Origin: Luzula sylvatica
Lineage: Eukaryota; Streptophyta; Magnoliopsida; Poales; Juncaceae
Assembly (NCBI GenBank): GCA_946800325.1
Contig: OX326956.1
Coordinates: 51,631,052 to 51,695,051 of the forward strand
DNA length: 64,000 bases
Direction: 5' to 3'
How positions within the stretch are numbered: the first letter of the stretch is position 1; each line of letters opens with the position of its first letter. The notes under the pieces were generated by a model. That model searched no databases, was not told the DNA's origin, and saw only the letters and a list, made by a program, of their open reading frames with translations. Made by a program: the position numbers and the translations under genes. This document shows positions 10,241-22,537 of this stretch, in pieces.

Positions 10241-12661
10241 ATGAAAATCGAAGAAATGGAGCCTTTAATTACTGTTGGAGCAGCTTTTGCTCTCTCTGTT
10301 GCCGGATATTTCATGTCGAATCGTCAGCCGAAGCTGACAAATTCAATTCCTTCAATTCCTTCTGGTTAGTCATTTACAAATTTAATTCATTTCAATTTCT
10401 AACAATTTCATTTCAGTTTGGCTATTTTTGGGTATTTCGTATTATCTTAGTTACCAATTCTGGTATGGTACCAAAGTGTTTGCCTTGTCCAAGCATTTTA
10501 TTTATAAACTTATAACCCCTACTATAATATTTAAGTGAACCTATAATGATAGTATGTTAATTTATAATTTAGATATATATAGGCAGTTCAAATTCAAACC
10601 TTTACTAAAACCTCTATACTCAAGGTATAAATACTGTTGATTGTTGGTCAATTCAGAATCGGACTCGAGCAATTCGGCTGAATCAAGTACTCCATCGAGC
10701 TCAGTGGGGCCCAGTCAATGTCCAGGCACCTCGCCTGCCGAATCTGGTACCTGTCCCGGAGAATTTATGAGAGGTCTTCGAATTATAGGCAATGTATGCT
10801 AATTTCTCTAATTAAGTTCCTTTTCATAGACTTATTTTCTTCCCTTGTAAAGTACTCGTGCCAAAAATCAGTGTCTAAATATACATCTAAATATTTTCAA
10901 GGATGATGCTCATGTCAATATAATTCAACGTGGGTCCGTTGCTCCTCAACCACCACGATTGCCTCCACTTCACGAAGAACGAGAAGAAACGATCTCAAAC
11001 GAACCCAATCAACCACGTCTAGTTATAGAGAATGAAGAACCGAACACAGAGCCCCGGATTCAAACCGAAGCAGAGCAAGACAAAATAAATATTTCAGAGA
11101 AAGAAGAAGAGATTAAGGAGCTCCGCGAATTAGTACAAACACTTCTAGATAAAGAGCAAAATCACGACATACAAATGTTGGAATATTATGGATTGAAGGA
11201 ACAAGAGGAGGCCATGAGAGAAATGGCGAACGAGTTGAAAGTAAACTCGGCTGAGACTAAGCTTCTCGTACATAAGGTGGAATCTTTGGAGGAGGAGAAT
11301 GAGAGGCTTAAACGCCAAATTATGGAAATGGAGAAGATGAAGAACAAGCTTGATTCTAACAAGGACAAAATTACCATGCTCAAAAAGAGGTTTGTGTAAA
11401 TGCATATTATTATTTAATATTTAGTATGGACTGGATATGTGTCCCGTATTTGAATCCATGTTTCACTAATTGCATATTAATAGTGAGACTAAAGAGGATG
11501 AGAATGCTCAGGAGAAAATTGTGTTGCTAAGACAGAAAATTGAGGCTCTTGTCGAGAAGAACAATATAAGTACTGCGGTCTACGAAGAGATCGAAAACAA
11601 GGTCGCTCGAGTCAAGGAGTTGGAAGAAGAGGTGAATGAGTTGAGAAAGATTAATTCTAAACTTGAAGAGGAGAATTGTGGATTGATGCAAAAACTGGAG
11701 AACACTGAATTAGTTGCTTCTAGCGCTTCAAGAGTTTTTGAGGTAATAATATACTTTTATTGCCGGTGCATATTTTTGTTTCGTTTAACTTCTTTAAATA
11801 AGTATGAATTATTTGTATTATACTAATATCTAATGAATCATAACGTTATGCATCTCGTAGGAACAAGTGCTCGAGGAAGCGACTCGTCTAAGAGAGGCGA
11901 ATGAGAAATTGGAGAAAGAAATGAACCAACTACGTGATGATCATTCCTCAAGGGCAGAAGAAATCGTGTATCTCAAATGGATCAATGCATGTGTTCGACA
12001 CGAAGTAGGAAACTTCCATAACCCCTCTAAAATCCTATCTATCGCATGTCACCTAAACACGAGCCCTAGCCACAACTCAAAGGAGATAATCAAGGAACTC
12101 ATACTTGAATATAAAAACCATGGCTTCGGCATAACATATGAAAATTTTCTAAATTTCGATTTTGATGTATCCAATTCACATATATCATCTCATTCAACTC
12201 CAAACACCCCAGCCCATGAAACAGATAAAACTACATCCAAAGGCAAGCACAAGAAGGGCAACAAACTTTTCAACTCGATCAAGAATATCGTAGCAGGCCA
12301 CAAACATTCAAGTACCCACAAAGACAAAACTCCTTCGCCAATTTCTGAAAACGCAAGTCCTTTTTATTCAAATGATAGTTCTCCTCTGAGCAGTACGAGT
12401 ACGATTGAACCGATTACTAATTTCCCTCGGTCGGAGAATCATCCAAAAGCTTCGCTTAACACGGCTCGACCAGGGACGATTGAATCCGAATATGCAAGAT
12501 CAAGAAGCGATGTTGGATCTCATTTTCTTGGGAAAGAAGTAACCAAATACCATTCGCTTAATCTCGATCACCCGTCCTCGGACTTTCACGAATCCAGGAA
12601 TAAAGAGATTAGTAATCTCCCGAATGCCTTGATGAGCTCCAATTCTTCGCCGCTGCACTGA
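10241..12661 (+). CDS. CHUP1-like / IPGA1-like coiled-coil protein
   Basis: Five exons join in phase: 10241-10364, 10657-10793, 10902-11389, 11484-11742 and 11861-12661, giving 602 aa. The start is the first ATG after the T-tract. It opens with a hydrophobic segment (about residues 7-25), as in CHUP1 membrane anchors. Exons 3-5 encode long Glu/Lys-rich coiled coils (about residues 115-360). Exon 5 holds the family signature RAEEIVYLKWINACVRHE, followed by a segment ending KELILEYKN. CHUP1 anchors chloroplasts and links them to actin; IPGA1-type relatives act on microtubules. This protein stops after a Ser-rich tail and lacks the proline-rich region and conserved C-terminal domain of full CHUP1. 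It is therefore a short family member or a shortened copy. Family assignment is firm; the role is inferred. Confidence 0.82.
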
Positions 12662-13004
12662 TTTGTACATATACATATGTACTTTATGTTGTTAAATTTA
12701 TATTTGCGTGAAAGATCGACTATACTTTTATAGGGGAAACTATATACATTCGATAGAATTAGATAGTTTGCTTTGTACACGTATGATTTTGGGGCTATGT
12801 ACTTAATGAATAAGTCTGTATAATTAGCTTAGATGGTTTATTCAATCGCAAGAAGATTCACATGAAAATTCAGATTATAAAAACATGAAATATTATAAGA
12901 TTTATTTGAATTTTGAATATTTCAGGACCACACGATTTTTCTTCTTGAGTTTACTATTTTTGTTATGATTATTTTTTCAATAATATTTTTGTTATGATTA
13001 TTAT
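12662..13004. other. 3' UTR and spacer
   Basis: AT-rich 3' flank of the CHUP1-like gene. The 9-mer GATTATTAT at 12996-13004 is the left target duplication of the next MITE. Confidence 0.5.
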
Positions 13005-13236
13005 GGGGAGTTCTATGATAGACCCATTTTCTTATCGTGGACCCATTTTTTAAAAAAAATATTTCGAATATTTGTTAAATAATGATTTTTTTTGTAAGAT
13101 TCTAGTGTATATTTATTATTTAATGTTATCCAAAACATAAATTTTGTATAATTAATTAATAAATAGTTAAAATTCTTAAAATAAATTTTTGAAAAATGGT
13201 TCATGATAAGAAAATGGGTCTATGATAGAAGCTCCC
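13005..13236. mobile_element. Mutator-type MITE, 232 bp
   Basis: The ends form inverted repeats of about 45 bp with shared words CTATGATAGACCC / CTATCATAGACCC and ATTTTCTTATC. The exact 9-mer GATTATTAT flanks both sides (12996-13004, 13237-13245), the duplication size of Mutator elements. The interior is AT-rich and non-coding. Confidence 0.85.
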
Positions 13237-13245
13237 GATTATTAT

Positions 13246-13786
13246 CATCATGTTCATCATGCTCATGATTGTGACAATCATCATCATTATTACAATTCTG
13301 CTATTATATTTTGTTTCAGAATATAACTATATTCTGTACCGAGTTCAATTTTAATTCATCCCAGTCCTCTCTGGTACCAGCTAATACCAAAATTAATTAA
13401 TTAAAATTAATAAATTCATGATACAAGACTTATGTAAAGTTTTGACTTTTTTTTCCCAACATATAATGGTCAGCACAACATGCATATCACTTTAACGCGC
13501 AGGATATCGTATTAAGCATAAAAAAACTTAGCAAGAAATTTTGAATTATTAGAATATTGGATACATGGCTTTCAGATCCTCCACGTTTCTTCCTAATAGT
13601 AATTATATATCCTAATTAAAGATTAAATACGAAATTTCACTCTTTATTTATTCAAATAATAGACTCAGATCGATTTTTCAGGGTACATTTTCAAATTTCG
13701 ACCAATTTGAAATCATATCTTCTTCGTGATCTCTCTCCCGATACATACATATATATATAAGCAAATCCCTCTATATTCATACCAGT
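13246..13786. promoter_or_regulatory. XTH upstream region with TATA box
   Basis: AT-rich upstream region. A TATATATATAA stretch at about 13750-13760 lies some 30 bp upstream of the likely transcript start and 27-37 bp before the ATG, so the leader would be short. No other element is identified. Confidence 0.4.
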
Positions 13787-14826
13787 ATGAAAAAGAAAAT
13801 GGAACCATCATTTTCCTCAACCCTAATTCTGATTCTTTGTGGAGTTGTCTGTTTTTCAAATGCGGATTTTAGCACTGATTTCATCATAACTTCAGGAGAT
13901 GGCCGTGCAAAGATATTAAATAATGGAACAGGGCTTCAATTAACAATGGATAAGATCACTGGTTCGGGTGCGGAAACAAAATATTCGTCTATGTTCGGTA
14001 AATACGAGGTCCAAATGAAACTTGTTTCTGGTAATTCAAAGGGCACCGTCACCGCATTTTATGTGAGTTACTTTTCAAATTTTAACTCTTTTAGTTTATT
14101 TAATCGCTTAGTTTTGATTATTTGTGTTGCACAGCTAAGCTCGAAGCAAAATCATCATAATGAGGTGGACATGGAGTTCTTGGGCAGTATCGATGAAAGT
14201 CAGTACTTGCTAAGCACAAACGTTTTTGTAAACGGAATGGGACTCAAAGAACAATATTTCAAGTTTTGGTTTGATCCTGCCGCAGACTTTCACACTTACT
14301 CCATTCTTTGGACCCCAAAACAAATCATGTAAGCCAAAATTTAATTTGTATCCCTGCAAAATCTGAAATATCAGATATGTAAAATTATAATTATCATGAA
14401 CAAATATTAGTTCAAATATTCTTATTTTGTTATTGTAGATGGTACATTGATGGTACGCCGATCAGGATTTTCAGAAAAGGAAATGGTACCATGACAGTAC
14501 CATACGTGGAGAACCAATCGATGAAAGTACAAGTGAGTATATGGGACGGGTCGGGTTGGACTCAACCAGTCGATTGGAGCCAAGCACCGTTTACTGCATG
14601 GTACCGAAACTACAGTGCTAGGGCTTGCATCATAAATGGAAATGGTGCCAACACGTCATGTGGAGCGAATTCTCCATTTTTGATGAACCAAGAACTCAGT
14701 GCTGATGATCTGAAAAAGATGGCTTCTCTGCAAAGCAAATATATGGTGTATAGTTATTGTAACGATTCAGGTAAACAATTCGAGAATACCGCCTCAGAAT
14801 GTGCCATTAACTCGCCGATAAGTTGA
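13787..14826 (+). CDS. Xyloglucan endotransglucosylase/hydrolase (XTH, GH16)
   Basis: Three exons join in phase (13787-14062, 14135-14328, 14439-14826) for 285 aa, the usual XTH length. An N-terminal signal peptide (about residues 1-26) sends it to the cell wall. The GH16 catalytic motif is HNEVDMEFLG at the start of exon 2: the ExDxE catalytic residues are present, but it differs from the common HDEIDFEFLG. The N-glycosylation site usual just after the motif is absent (GSIDES). The C-terminal XET_C region has four cysteines (RACI, TSCG, YSYC, SECA). Family members cut and rejoin xyloglucan during wall growth. A second Met four codons later could also start the signal peptide. The variant motif suggests a divergent subgroup. 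Confidence 0.92.
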
Positions 14827-15262
14827 TTTTGCGTTTTAATTTTATGATTTTGTTTCTTGATTGAAAAATATTATCTTTGTTTCTTGATTTTTTTTTTTTA
14901 ATAATATGATGAAAAAATATACTTGTGTTAATACATTTACTGAATAAATTTCATTGAAGGGTCACGCTTACCCGAATAAAAAAAGGGAAATTATACTATG
15001 AGTTTTTCTCTTTGTGAGGAAGAGTTTATATACTCGAGAGTCGAGATTAAAAATACTTTTCTCCAGTTTTTCTCTTTGTTTCAGGAGTATCATTGTCCAG
15101 GATTGAGGGTTCCATTTAGGATCTTAGAAAATAGCTTTGGAGTCTTGGCAAATATGATTCCAGAGGGGAAAAGTCATTATATTTCTCTAATTAATACAAA
15201 AAATAGACGTAGGACTTAGAGCATATTCTATAATTTTCAAAAAATATACTATGCCCATGAGA
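14827..15262. other. 3' flank of XTH, no gene seen
   Basis: AT-rich sequence without a recognised element. It ends with CCATGAGA (15255-15262), the left target duplication of the following element. Confidence 0.5.
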
Positions 15263-15745
15263 AAGGGGCGGGCATTCGGTTGAACCGAATCGAACCGAAC
15301 CGAATCAAATCGAACCGAACTAGATTCAAACCGAACCGAACCGAATAAAATTTGAACCGATTTAAAACCGAACCGATTAAACCGAATTTCTTATTTGGTT
15401 TGTTCGGTTGAACCGAATAAGAAGCTTTATAATGATAAAATTCAAATTTTATTTAGTAAAAAAAATATAAAAACAAATCATATAAAATATAATTATATTA
15501 TTTATAATTTTACAATATGAAATATTAATTTTTTTAAATATACATAATAAAAACATGAAAAATAATACTAATTCGGTCGGTTCGGTTTAATCGGTTTTAA
15601 AAATACCAAAACCGAACCGAACCGAATAAACCGAATAATATCAATTTTTGAACCGAACCGAATGAACTGAAAAACCGAACCGATTAAACCGAATTCGACC
15701 GGTTCGGTTCGGTTCCCAAATAAACCAAACCATTTGCCCACCCCT
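15263..15745. mobile_element. hAT-like non-autonomous element rich in ACCGAA
   Basis: The ends are short inverted repeats, AAGGGGCGGGC on the left and GCCCACCCCT on the right, the G-rich termini typical of plant hAT elements. The flanks CCATGAGA and ACATGAGA match at 7 of 8 positions. The subterminal parts are packed with ACCGAACCGAA repeats on the left and mixed orientation on the right. The centre is AT-rich and non-coding. Confidence 0.65.
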
Positions 15746-15755
15746 ACATGAGATT

Positions 15756-15767
15756 CCCCCCCCCCCC

Positions 15768-15798
<31 letters not shown>

Positions 15799-15817
15799 AC
15801 ACACCCACACACACAAC
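15756..15817. repeat. Poly(C)29 followed by a CA repeat
   Basis: A run of 29 C (15756-15784) passes into CA dinucleotides. The first unit of the large tandem duplication begins inside the CA tract, so this unstable sequence marks the duplication breakpoint. Confidence 0.9.
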
Positions 15818-15833
15818 AAAGCTGATTGAATCA

Positions 15834-16372
15834 TCAAGAAATTGTTCAGTTCGCGAATAATGCACGCATAATTTACGAATAATTACGTATTATGAATAAT
15901 ATACGTATTGACGCTCCCGTACTCAACCTGATTAATAATTTGCGTATTTTATAATTTTTTTTAAAAACACGAATAATACACGTATTGCCGTATAATATGT
16001 TCTATTAGAAAAAAATAGAATTTTTTAAATTAATAAAAAAACTTTAATTTCCAAAAATGATTAAGACAATCAAAATATCAATCGTAATATCTAAATTTAT
16101 GATTTTTGAACTAAAATAACTATTATTTAATAAAATAATTATATTTTTGAATTATTTATGGATAAAAAAGTATATATTTATATACTTTTATATACCGAAT
16201 TATTTTATCATATTATGTAAAATAAACATAATTATACACGTATAACCGAATTGACGAATTATTAGCGTATTACGTTTTATTTGACCGACTTGAAAAACGT
16301 TTGATCCTAATTATACACGAACGTATTACGTACCGTATTATTCGCGTATCACGAATGACTAACCACGAGTCA
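15834..16372 (+). mobile_element. About 530-bp non-autonomous element, copy in unit 1
   Basis: The ends carry related inverted sequences with TTCGCGAATAAT on the left and ATTATTCGCGTATCACG on the right. The 8-mer AGAAATTG occurs on both sides (near 15837 and 16371) as a possible target duplication. An inverted relative lies at 40497-41030, which defines a family. The interior is AT-rich and non-coding. Confidence 0.6.
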
Positions 16373-16379
16373 GAAATTG

Positions 16380-17430
16380 ACTGTTAATTCGCGGACCCAT
16401 TTTTCCACCCAATTGTTCCAGTGAAATGAAACTTCCAATTAATAGTTCGGTATAATATAATTAACGGTCCGATCAACACATTTAAATTAACAGTTAATAG
16501 TAATTAGCAAATATAGTAGTAATTAACAATAATTAGCAAGTACGTTAATTACCGTGATTAGTAAAATTTTAGATAATTAGCATGATGGTTAGAAAAATTA
16601 ACAATGATAATTATATTTTAATCAATAGAATTTTAAAAAGTATGATAATTAACTGTATAATTGTTAATTAACTTTATTGTTAATTCATTCAAATTTATTA
16701 ATTGATTGTGTGAACTTATACTCAATTCCATATTTTTTATAAACAAATACAGCAATTGATATGTATACATTTCTTTCTAAATTAATATTCATTCAAATTC
16801 AAATTTGTAAACAAATATAATAATTAATATTCAAATTTAAGAATAATTAAGTAACAGTCAATTAAAATGACATTAATTAATATTCAATTTTTTTACTAAG
16901 AATAATACAATAATAAATTCCAAATCACATTAATAATTAACAGTTAATTGAAAGCACAAGCACAATAATTAACAACACAAATAACAAAAATAACAATAAA
17001 CTCTACAGGTAATTAATTGCTAATCCCCCCCCCCCCCTTAAAATCTCTAATCACCTACAATTAAGGAAAAAATCAATTATTTTGCTAAAAAATTAAATTT
17101 ATCGGCCACGAATAAAAATATGTCGACAAAAAAATCTCAAGCATCCAAAGATAATTAATTAACCCAAAATACCAAAAATTTCTAAAATTTTCATTCTCAA
17201 ATTAAGAATTAATCAATAATTCTCGGAAACTCCAAAAAATATTCTTTAATTGGCTATACTGAAAAAATTGGCTTAAATTCAACAGAAAACCCTAAAAATA
17301 AAATAATTAACAATTGGTACTAAAAATAAATTAATAAATCAATTAACATAAAATTGCAACAAGTAACATATTTGGAAAGTAAAAATTAATAGTTTCAGAC
17401 AAATCTTCAATAGATATAATTTAGAACATA
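16380..17430. other. AT-rich spacer with TTAATTA motifs
   Basis: Dense AATTAA/TTAATT words with no gene. It includes the C13 run (17025-17037) that differs in length between the duplicated units. The same spacer recurs at 21486-22537. Confidence 0.6.
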
Positions 17431-17431
17431 G

Positions 17432-18474
17432 AAGCACATGGCGACACGTGTCTTATTTTTTATTATTTTATTTTTTTGTTGGTTTGTTTCTATTGCAACC
17501 CAAATTATACCCAGTATGCAAGAAAAATATAATTGCTCTCCAAACTCATCACAATATCCTTGATGATGCGACAAAGTGAATTTATTAGCATTTCTAATTG
17601 ACTCGATTAAATGTTAACTGACACGTTTAATTACACATGAATAATTTATAATATGTGAATATTAGTAAATTATAATTGACATGTTAATTCAATTAAATCA
17701 CCACATGGCGACACGTGCCCATTTTATTTATTTTTATTTTATTTTTGAGTTTTGTTTCTATTGCAACCCAAATTATATCCATGTATGGAAGACAAATAAT
17801 TGGCCCCCAAACTCAACACAATATCCTTGATGAGATGACAAAGCGAATTTATTAACATTTCTAATTGACTCGATTAAATGTTAATTGAAATGCTTAATTA
17901 ACACATCAATAATTTATAATATGTTAATATTAGTAATTATTAATTGACGTGTCAATTCAATTAAACGGTCAATTAAATCGTTAATTGAATCAATCAATAA
18001 TACTAATCAACCTACTTAATCCTCTATTGCCGCCTCATCAAAAATATTATTTTTTGGTTATTGAGACTCCATATATAATTTCCATACCGCTCAATCGCTA
18101 TTTTTTATGGCATAATTTACAATTGTGTTCTTTATTTTAAAAAAAAATTGATATTTTTTATGTTAATGGACGACATTTTAAATATATATTTTGTTTGAAT
18201 TATAACATGTTATATTTTATTTATTTTATGTGCATTTATAATGATTGACCAATTCTATGAATCCTTATTAATTATAATGCATATATCCATCATAAACAAA
18301 TTTCATGAACCTTTATTAATTATAATGCATTTATTGAAATCAATTTATTTGCAAACATATCATGATTATGTAATTGAGTTTAAACGTACATGCGCAAATT
18401 CTATTTAAACATTATACAAAAAATAAAAAAAATGGTATGAAGTCCCCCGCAATTATTGCGCGGGCTATTGCTAG
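17432..18474 (+). mobile_element. Helitron (family A), copy in unit 1
   Basis: The 3' end has a CCCGCAATTATTGCGCGGG hairpin, a short spacer, CTAG (18471-18474) and then T, as in Helitrons. The 5' half contains two direct copies of a roughly 268-bp block, each beginning near CATGGCGACACGTG (17432, 17700). A diverged relative in the opposite orientation flanks the MULE at 33395-39225. It is non-coding, hence non-autonomous. The exact 5' TC end is uncertain. Confidence 0.75.
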
Positions 18475-20437
18475 TTAACATGAAGATTGCACAAAAAATA
18501 AACATAAAAAAATAATCAAAAATTCAAATCAAATCTGGAAAATGTAGAAACAATAATTAACTGATAACTAAGTACAAATTAACCAATATCGAGATCGCAA
18601 GAAAAAATTGACTATTAATAAAATATGAAAAATATTGAAACAATAATTAACCGATATTTATCAAAATTGATTGTTAATCCCAAATCTCGTCAAAATAAGT
18701 AAACAAATTGCATGAAAAAACAACAATAAATATGTTGGACAAAATGAACAACAAAAAACACTCAATTTCAATAAACAACATCACAAAAACAGTTTAATTT
18801 GGACGAAAAACATTAGATTTCAATAAACCTTAACAAATTCAGTAAAAAGATATGAGTTTTTTGGAACAAAAAACAACCTTTTTCAATAAAATCCCAGCAA
18901 AACACCAAAATCCATAACAAAAATACGAACTCCAGGGAAATAATCGAAAATAAACACAAAAATCTCAAAAATAAACACAAAATCGTGTATGTAAACTACC
19001 ATATTTACATGGGAAAGACAAGAGAGAAACGACGCGAGTTTAGGAGGCAAATCATTTTCTAATCGACATGCCTAGCCGCCACATGAGAGAGAAAGAGAGG
19101 AAAAAGAAAATAGAGGAGAGAAAAAATAGGATTAGGGATTTATATACGGACTGCATAATTTTGATTTTTTTTAATCCGATTAACAATTAATGTAGGACCG
19201 ATTAACAGTTAATACCAAATCGAGTCCATCCGGATTAACAACATGCGTCATGCTGATTCAATCAATATGCGCGTTGGAGAATGTGGATGCACCATATATG
19301 AACTCAATAAAAATACCTCAAAAACATGACTTGTGAATCCTTCCAGATTTCCAACTCATGCACATTGTTTCCGATTGAAGAATCTTTACCCTTTTAGACC
19401 TCGATTCTATATCATGTTATTTTGACTTTTGAGGTTGCTTACTTGTTAACCATTCATTGGACTTACAGAAATTTGATCAAACCCGTGTGCTTTAAGAGAT
19501 CGACTAGAGCACTCCATGTTGGTGCACTCGGATCGGCGAACTGAACATGAGCACGATACATGACAATTTGATTTTTTTCAATTTAAATCGAACTTGCGCA
19601 CTTCAAACGCACGTCGCAAAAAAATATAAATTATTATACAAAATATATGAATCTAGTCCAACAAATTTATACAAAATGTTACTCATGTAAAAAAGAAATA
19701 TCGTAAAATGGGTATCATATATACATGAAGGTATATCATATACTTAAAAAAAATAATATGTATTGTATTTAAAAATATATTTTACATTTAAAAAAAACAT
19801 AACAAATAAAACTATATGATACATACAAAAATGTATAACATATATTGTATTTGAAAAAATTATATCATACATCTAAAAAATTTTAACACATAAAAAGATA
19901 TATCATAGATGTTAACAAATGTAACATACTTAAAAAAAGTATAACATTTTAAATGTACATGTAAAAGAAAATATACATACATATAAAATTTATGATACAT
20001 CTAAAAAAGATATAAAATCTAGAAGAATGACGACTTGCGTTTTGGAATGTACAAAATACGATTAAGATTGAAAAAAAGTCAAACAAACACGTATGCGACT
20101 CTCCTATTAATTTTGGTGTGCACGCGAAACGCACAATCATATCTCTAAGAAGTAATATGAAGTATAAATCACGAATAGAAAGTCCAATTTGGATCTACAT
20201 GCAGTTAGGTTTAACTAATTTGTACTCAGCTTGTTGATATCTTGTTAACAAAAGATTGAAGTAAGTCAACTTTAGATTTAAACACAATTGGGTTCATAAT
20301 TCTGCAAGAATGAGAACTAAAAGCAACATAAACATATTAATTATAAGTTCATAATCATATTCTATCCGCAAATACACTGATATCTAATCTGTGTGCTCAA
20401 CTTGCTATATGACCATTTTGTCCCCAATATGTGTCCC
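18475..20437. other. Spacer and upstream region of the truncated oxidase copy
   Basis: AT-rich with no gene; short open frames match nothing I know. It includes purine-rich stretches near 19080-19130. Its last part is the duplicated oxidase promoter region. Confidence 0.5.
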
Positions 20438-20445
20438 TATAAATA
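20438..20445 (+). promoter_or_regulatory. TATA box of the truncated oxidase copy
   Basis: TATAAATA lies 84 bp before the ATG at 20522, identical in context to the box of the full gene at 25545. The truncated copy thus keeps the core promoter. Confidence 0.55.
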
Positions 20446-20521
20446 TAGGCTGCTAGCTAAATTGTGTAGTTCCATTGAGCTTTAGAAGTTAGATATTCCC
20501 TAATTTGACATTTTAAGAGAG

Positions 20522-20935
20522 ATGGAAATTCCAGTGATAGATCTTGAAGCCCTCAATCATGATGGGGATAAGAGATCAATAGCAATGGAGCAACTTCACA
20601 ATGCATGCCAAAATTGGGGTTTCTTTTGGGTATATGCAATAAAACTTTTATTCCCTTAATTTCATTCTTATGAGCATATACATGTATGCACATATTAAAA
20701 ACCCTAATAACAGGTGAAGAATCATGGAGTAGAGGTGGAATTGATGGACAAGGTAAAAGATTTCGTGAACGATCAGTATGAAAAATATTTGAAGAATGAT
20801 TTCTTCGAGTCAAATTTGGCGAAGGAATTAGGACCTCAAATTAATCCGCTAGATGTGGATTGGGAGACCAGTTATTTCCTTCAACACAAACCACTATCCA
20901 ACACACACACCCACACACACAACAAAGCTGATTGA
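20522..20935 (+). pseudogene. ACC oxidase-like gene, 3'-truncated copy
   Basis: Exon 1 (20522-20629) and the start of exon 2 (from 20714) match the full gene downstream. At about 20901 the unit ends and the frame runs into the CA tract, adding Thr/His repeats before a stop at 20933-20935. The copy has the DIOX_N region but none of the Fe(II)-binding HxD...H or the RxS 2-oxoacid/ascorbate motif, so no activity is expected. The exon 2 donor and exon 3 are missing. Confidence 0.93.
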
Positions 20936-20939
20936 ATCA

Positions 20940-21478
20940 TCAAGAAATTGTTCAGTTCGCGAATAATGCACGCATAATTTACGAATAATTACGTATTATG
21001 AATAATATACGTATTGACGCTCCCGTACTCAACCTGATTAATAATTTGCGTATTTTATAATTTTTTTTAAAAACACGAATAATACACGTATTGCCGTATA
21101 ATATGTTCTATTAGAAAAAAATAGAATTTTTTAAATTAATAAAAAAACTTTAATTTCCAAAAATGATTAAGACAATCAAAATATCAATCGTAATATCTAA
21201 ATTTATGATTTTTGAACTAAAATAACTATTATTTAATAAAATAATTATATTTTTGAATTATTTATGGATAAAAAAGTATATATTTATATACTTTTATATA
21301 CCGAATTATTTTATCATATTATGTAAAATAAACATAATTATACACGTATAACCGAATTGACGAATTATTAGCGTATTACGTTTTATTTGACCGACTTGAA
21401 AAACGTTTGATCCTAATTATACACGAACGTATTACGTACCGTATTATTCGCGTATCACGAATGACTAACCACGAGTCA
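20940..21478 (+). mobile_element. About 530-bp non-autonomous element, copy in unit 2
   Basis: Copy of the element at 15834-16372, duplicated with the 5.1-kb unit rather than transposed independently. Confidence 0.6.
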
Positions 21479-22537
21479 GAAATTGACTGTTAATTCGCGG
21501 ACCCATTTTTCCACCCAATTGTTCCAGTGAAATGAAACTTCCAATTAATAGTTCGGTATAATATAATTAACGGTCCGATCAACACATTTAAATTAACAGT
21601 TAATAGTAATTAGCAAATATAGTAGTAATTAACAATAATTAGCAAGTACGTTAATTACCGTGATTAGTAAAATTTTAGATAATTAGCATGATGGTTAGAA
21701 AAATTAACAATGATAATTATATTTTAATCAATAGAATTTTAAAAAGTATGATAATTAACTGTATAATTGTTAATTAACTTTATTGTTAATTCATTCAAAT
21801 TTATTAATTGATTGTGTGAACTTATACTCAATTCCATATTTTTTATAAACAAATACAGCAATTGATATGTATACATTTCTTTCTAAATTAATATTCATTC
21901 AAATTCAAATTTGTAAACAAATATAATAATTAATATTCAAATTTAAGAATAATTAAGTAACAGTCAATTAAAATGACATTAATTAATATTCAATTTTTTT
22001 ACTAAGAATAATACAATAATAAATTCCAAATCACATTAATAATTAACAGTTAATTGAAAGCACAAGCACAATAATTAACAACACAAATAACAAAAATAAC
22101 AATAAACTCTACAGGTAATTAATTGCTAATCCCCCCCCCCCCCCTTAAAATCTCTAATCACCTACAATTAAGGAAAAAATCAATTATTTTGCTAAAAAAT
22201 TAAATTTATCGGCCACGAATAAAAATATGTCGACAAAAAAATCTCAAGCATCCAAAGATAATTAATTAACCCAAAATACCAAAAATTTCTAAAATTTTCA
22301 TTCTCAAATTAAGAATTAATCAATAATTCTCGGAAACTCCAAAAAATATTCTTTAATTGGCTATACTGAAAAAATTGGCTTAAATTCAACAGAAAACCCT
22401 AAAAATAAAATAATTAACAATTGGTACTAAAAATAAATTAATAAATCAATTAACATAAAATTGCAACAAGTAACATATTTGGAAAGTAAAAATTAATAGT
22501 TTCAGACAAATCTTCAATAGATATAATTTAGAACATA

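Larger units (their letters stand above)
15795..20900. repeat. 5.1-kb tandem duplication, unit 1
   Basis: This direct unit recurs at 20901-26007. The offset is 5,106 bp up to a poly(C) run (13 C ending at 17037, 14 C ending at 22144) and 5,107 bp after it. I saw no other difference in the stretches compared. It contains a MITE-like element, an AT-rich spacer, a Helitron and the start of an ACC oxidase-like gene. It ends within exon 2 of that gene. Confidence 0.95.

Noticed and set aside
14998..15219. 73-codon frame after XTH
   Set aside because: No similarity recognised and no coding context; likely chance.
17432..18474. Possible CRISPR-like direct repeats
   Set aside because: The direct blocks are 268 bp with no short repeat-spacer pattern; this is a plant Helitron.
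19949..20140. 63-codon minus-strand frame present twice (also 25056-25247)
   Set aside because: Present twice only because the 5.1-kb unit is duplicated; the sequence is low-complexity.
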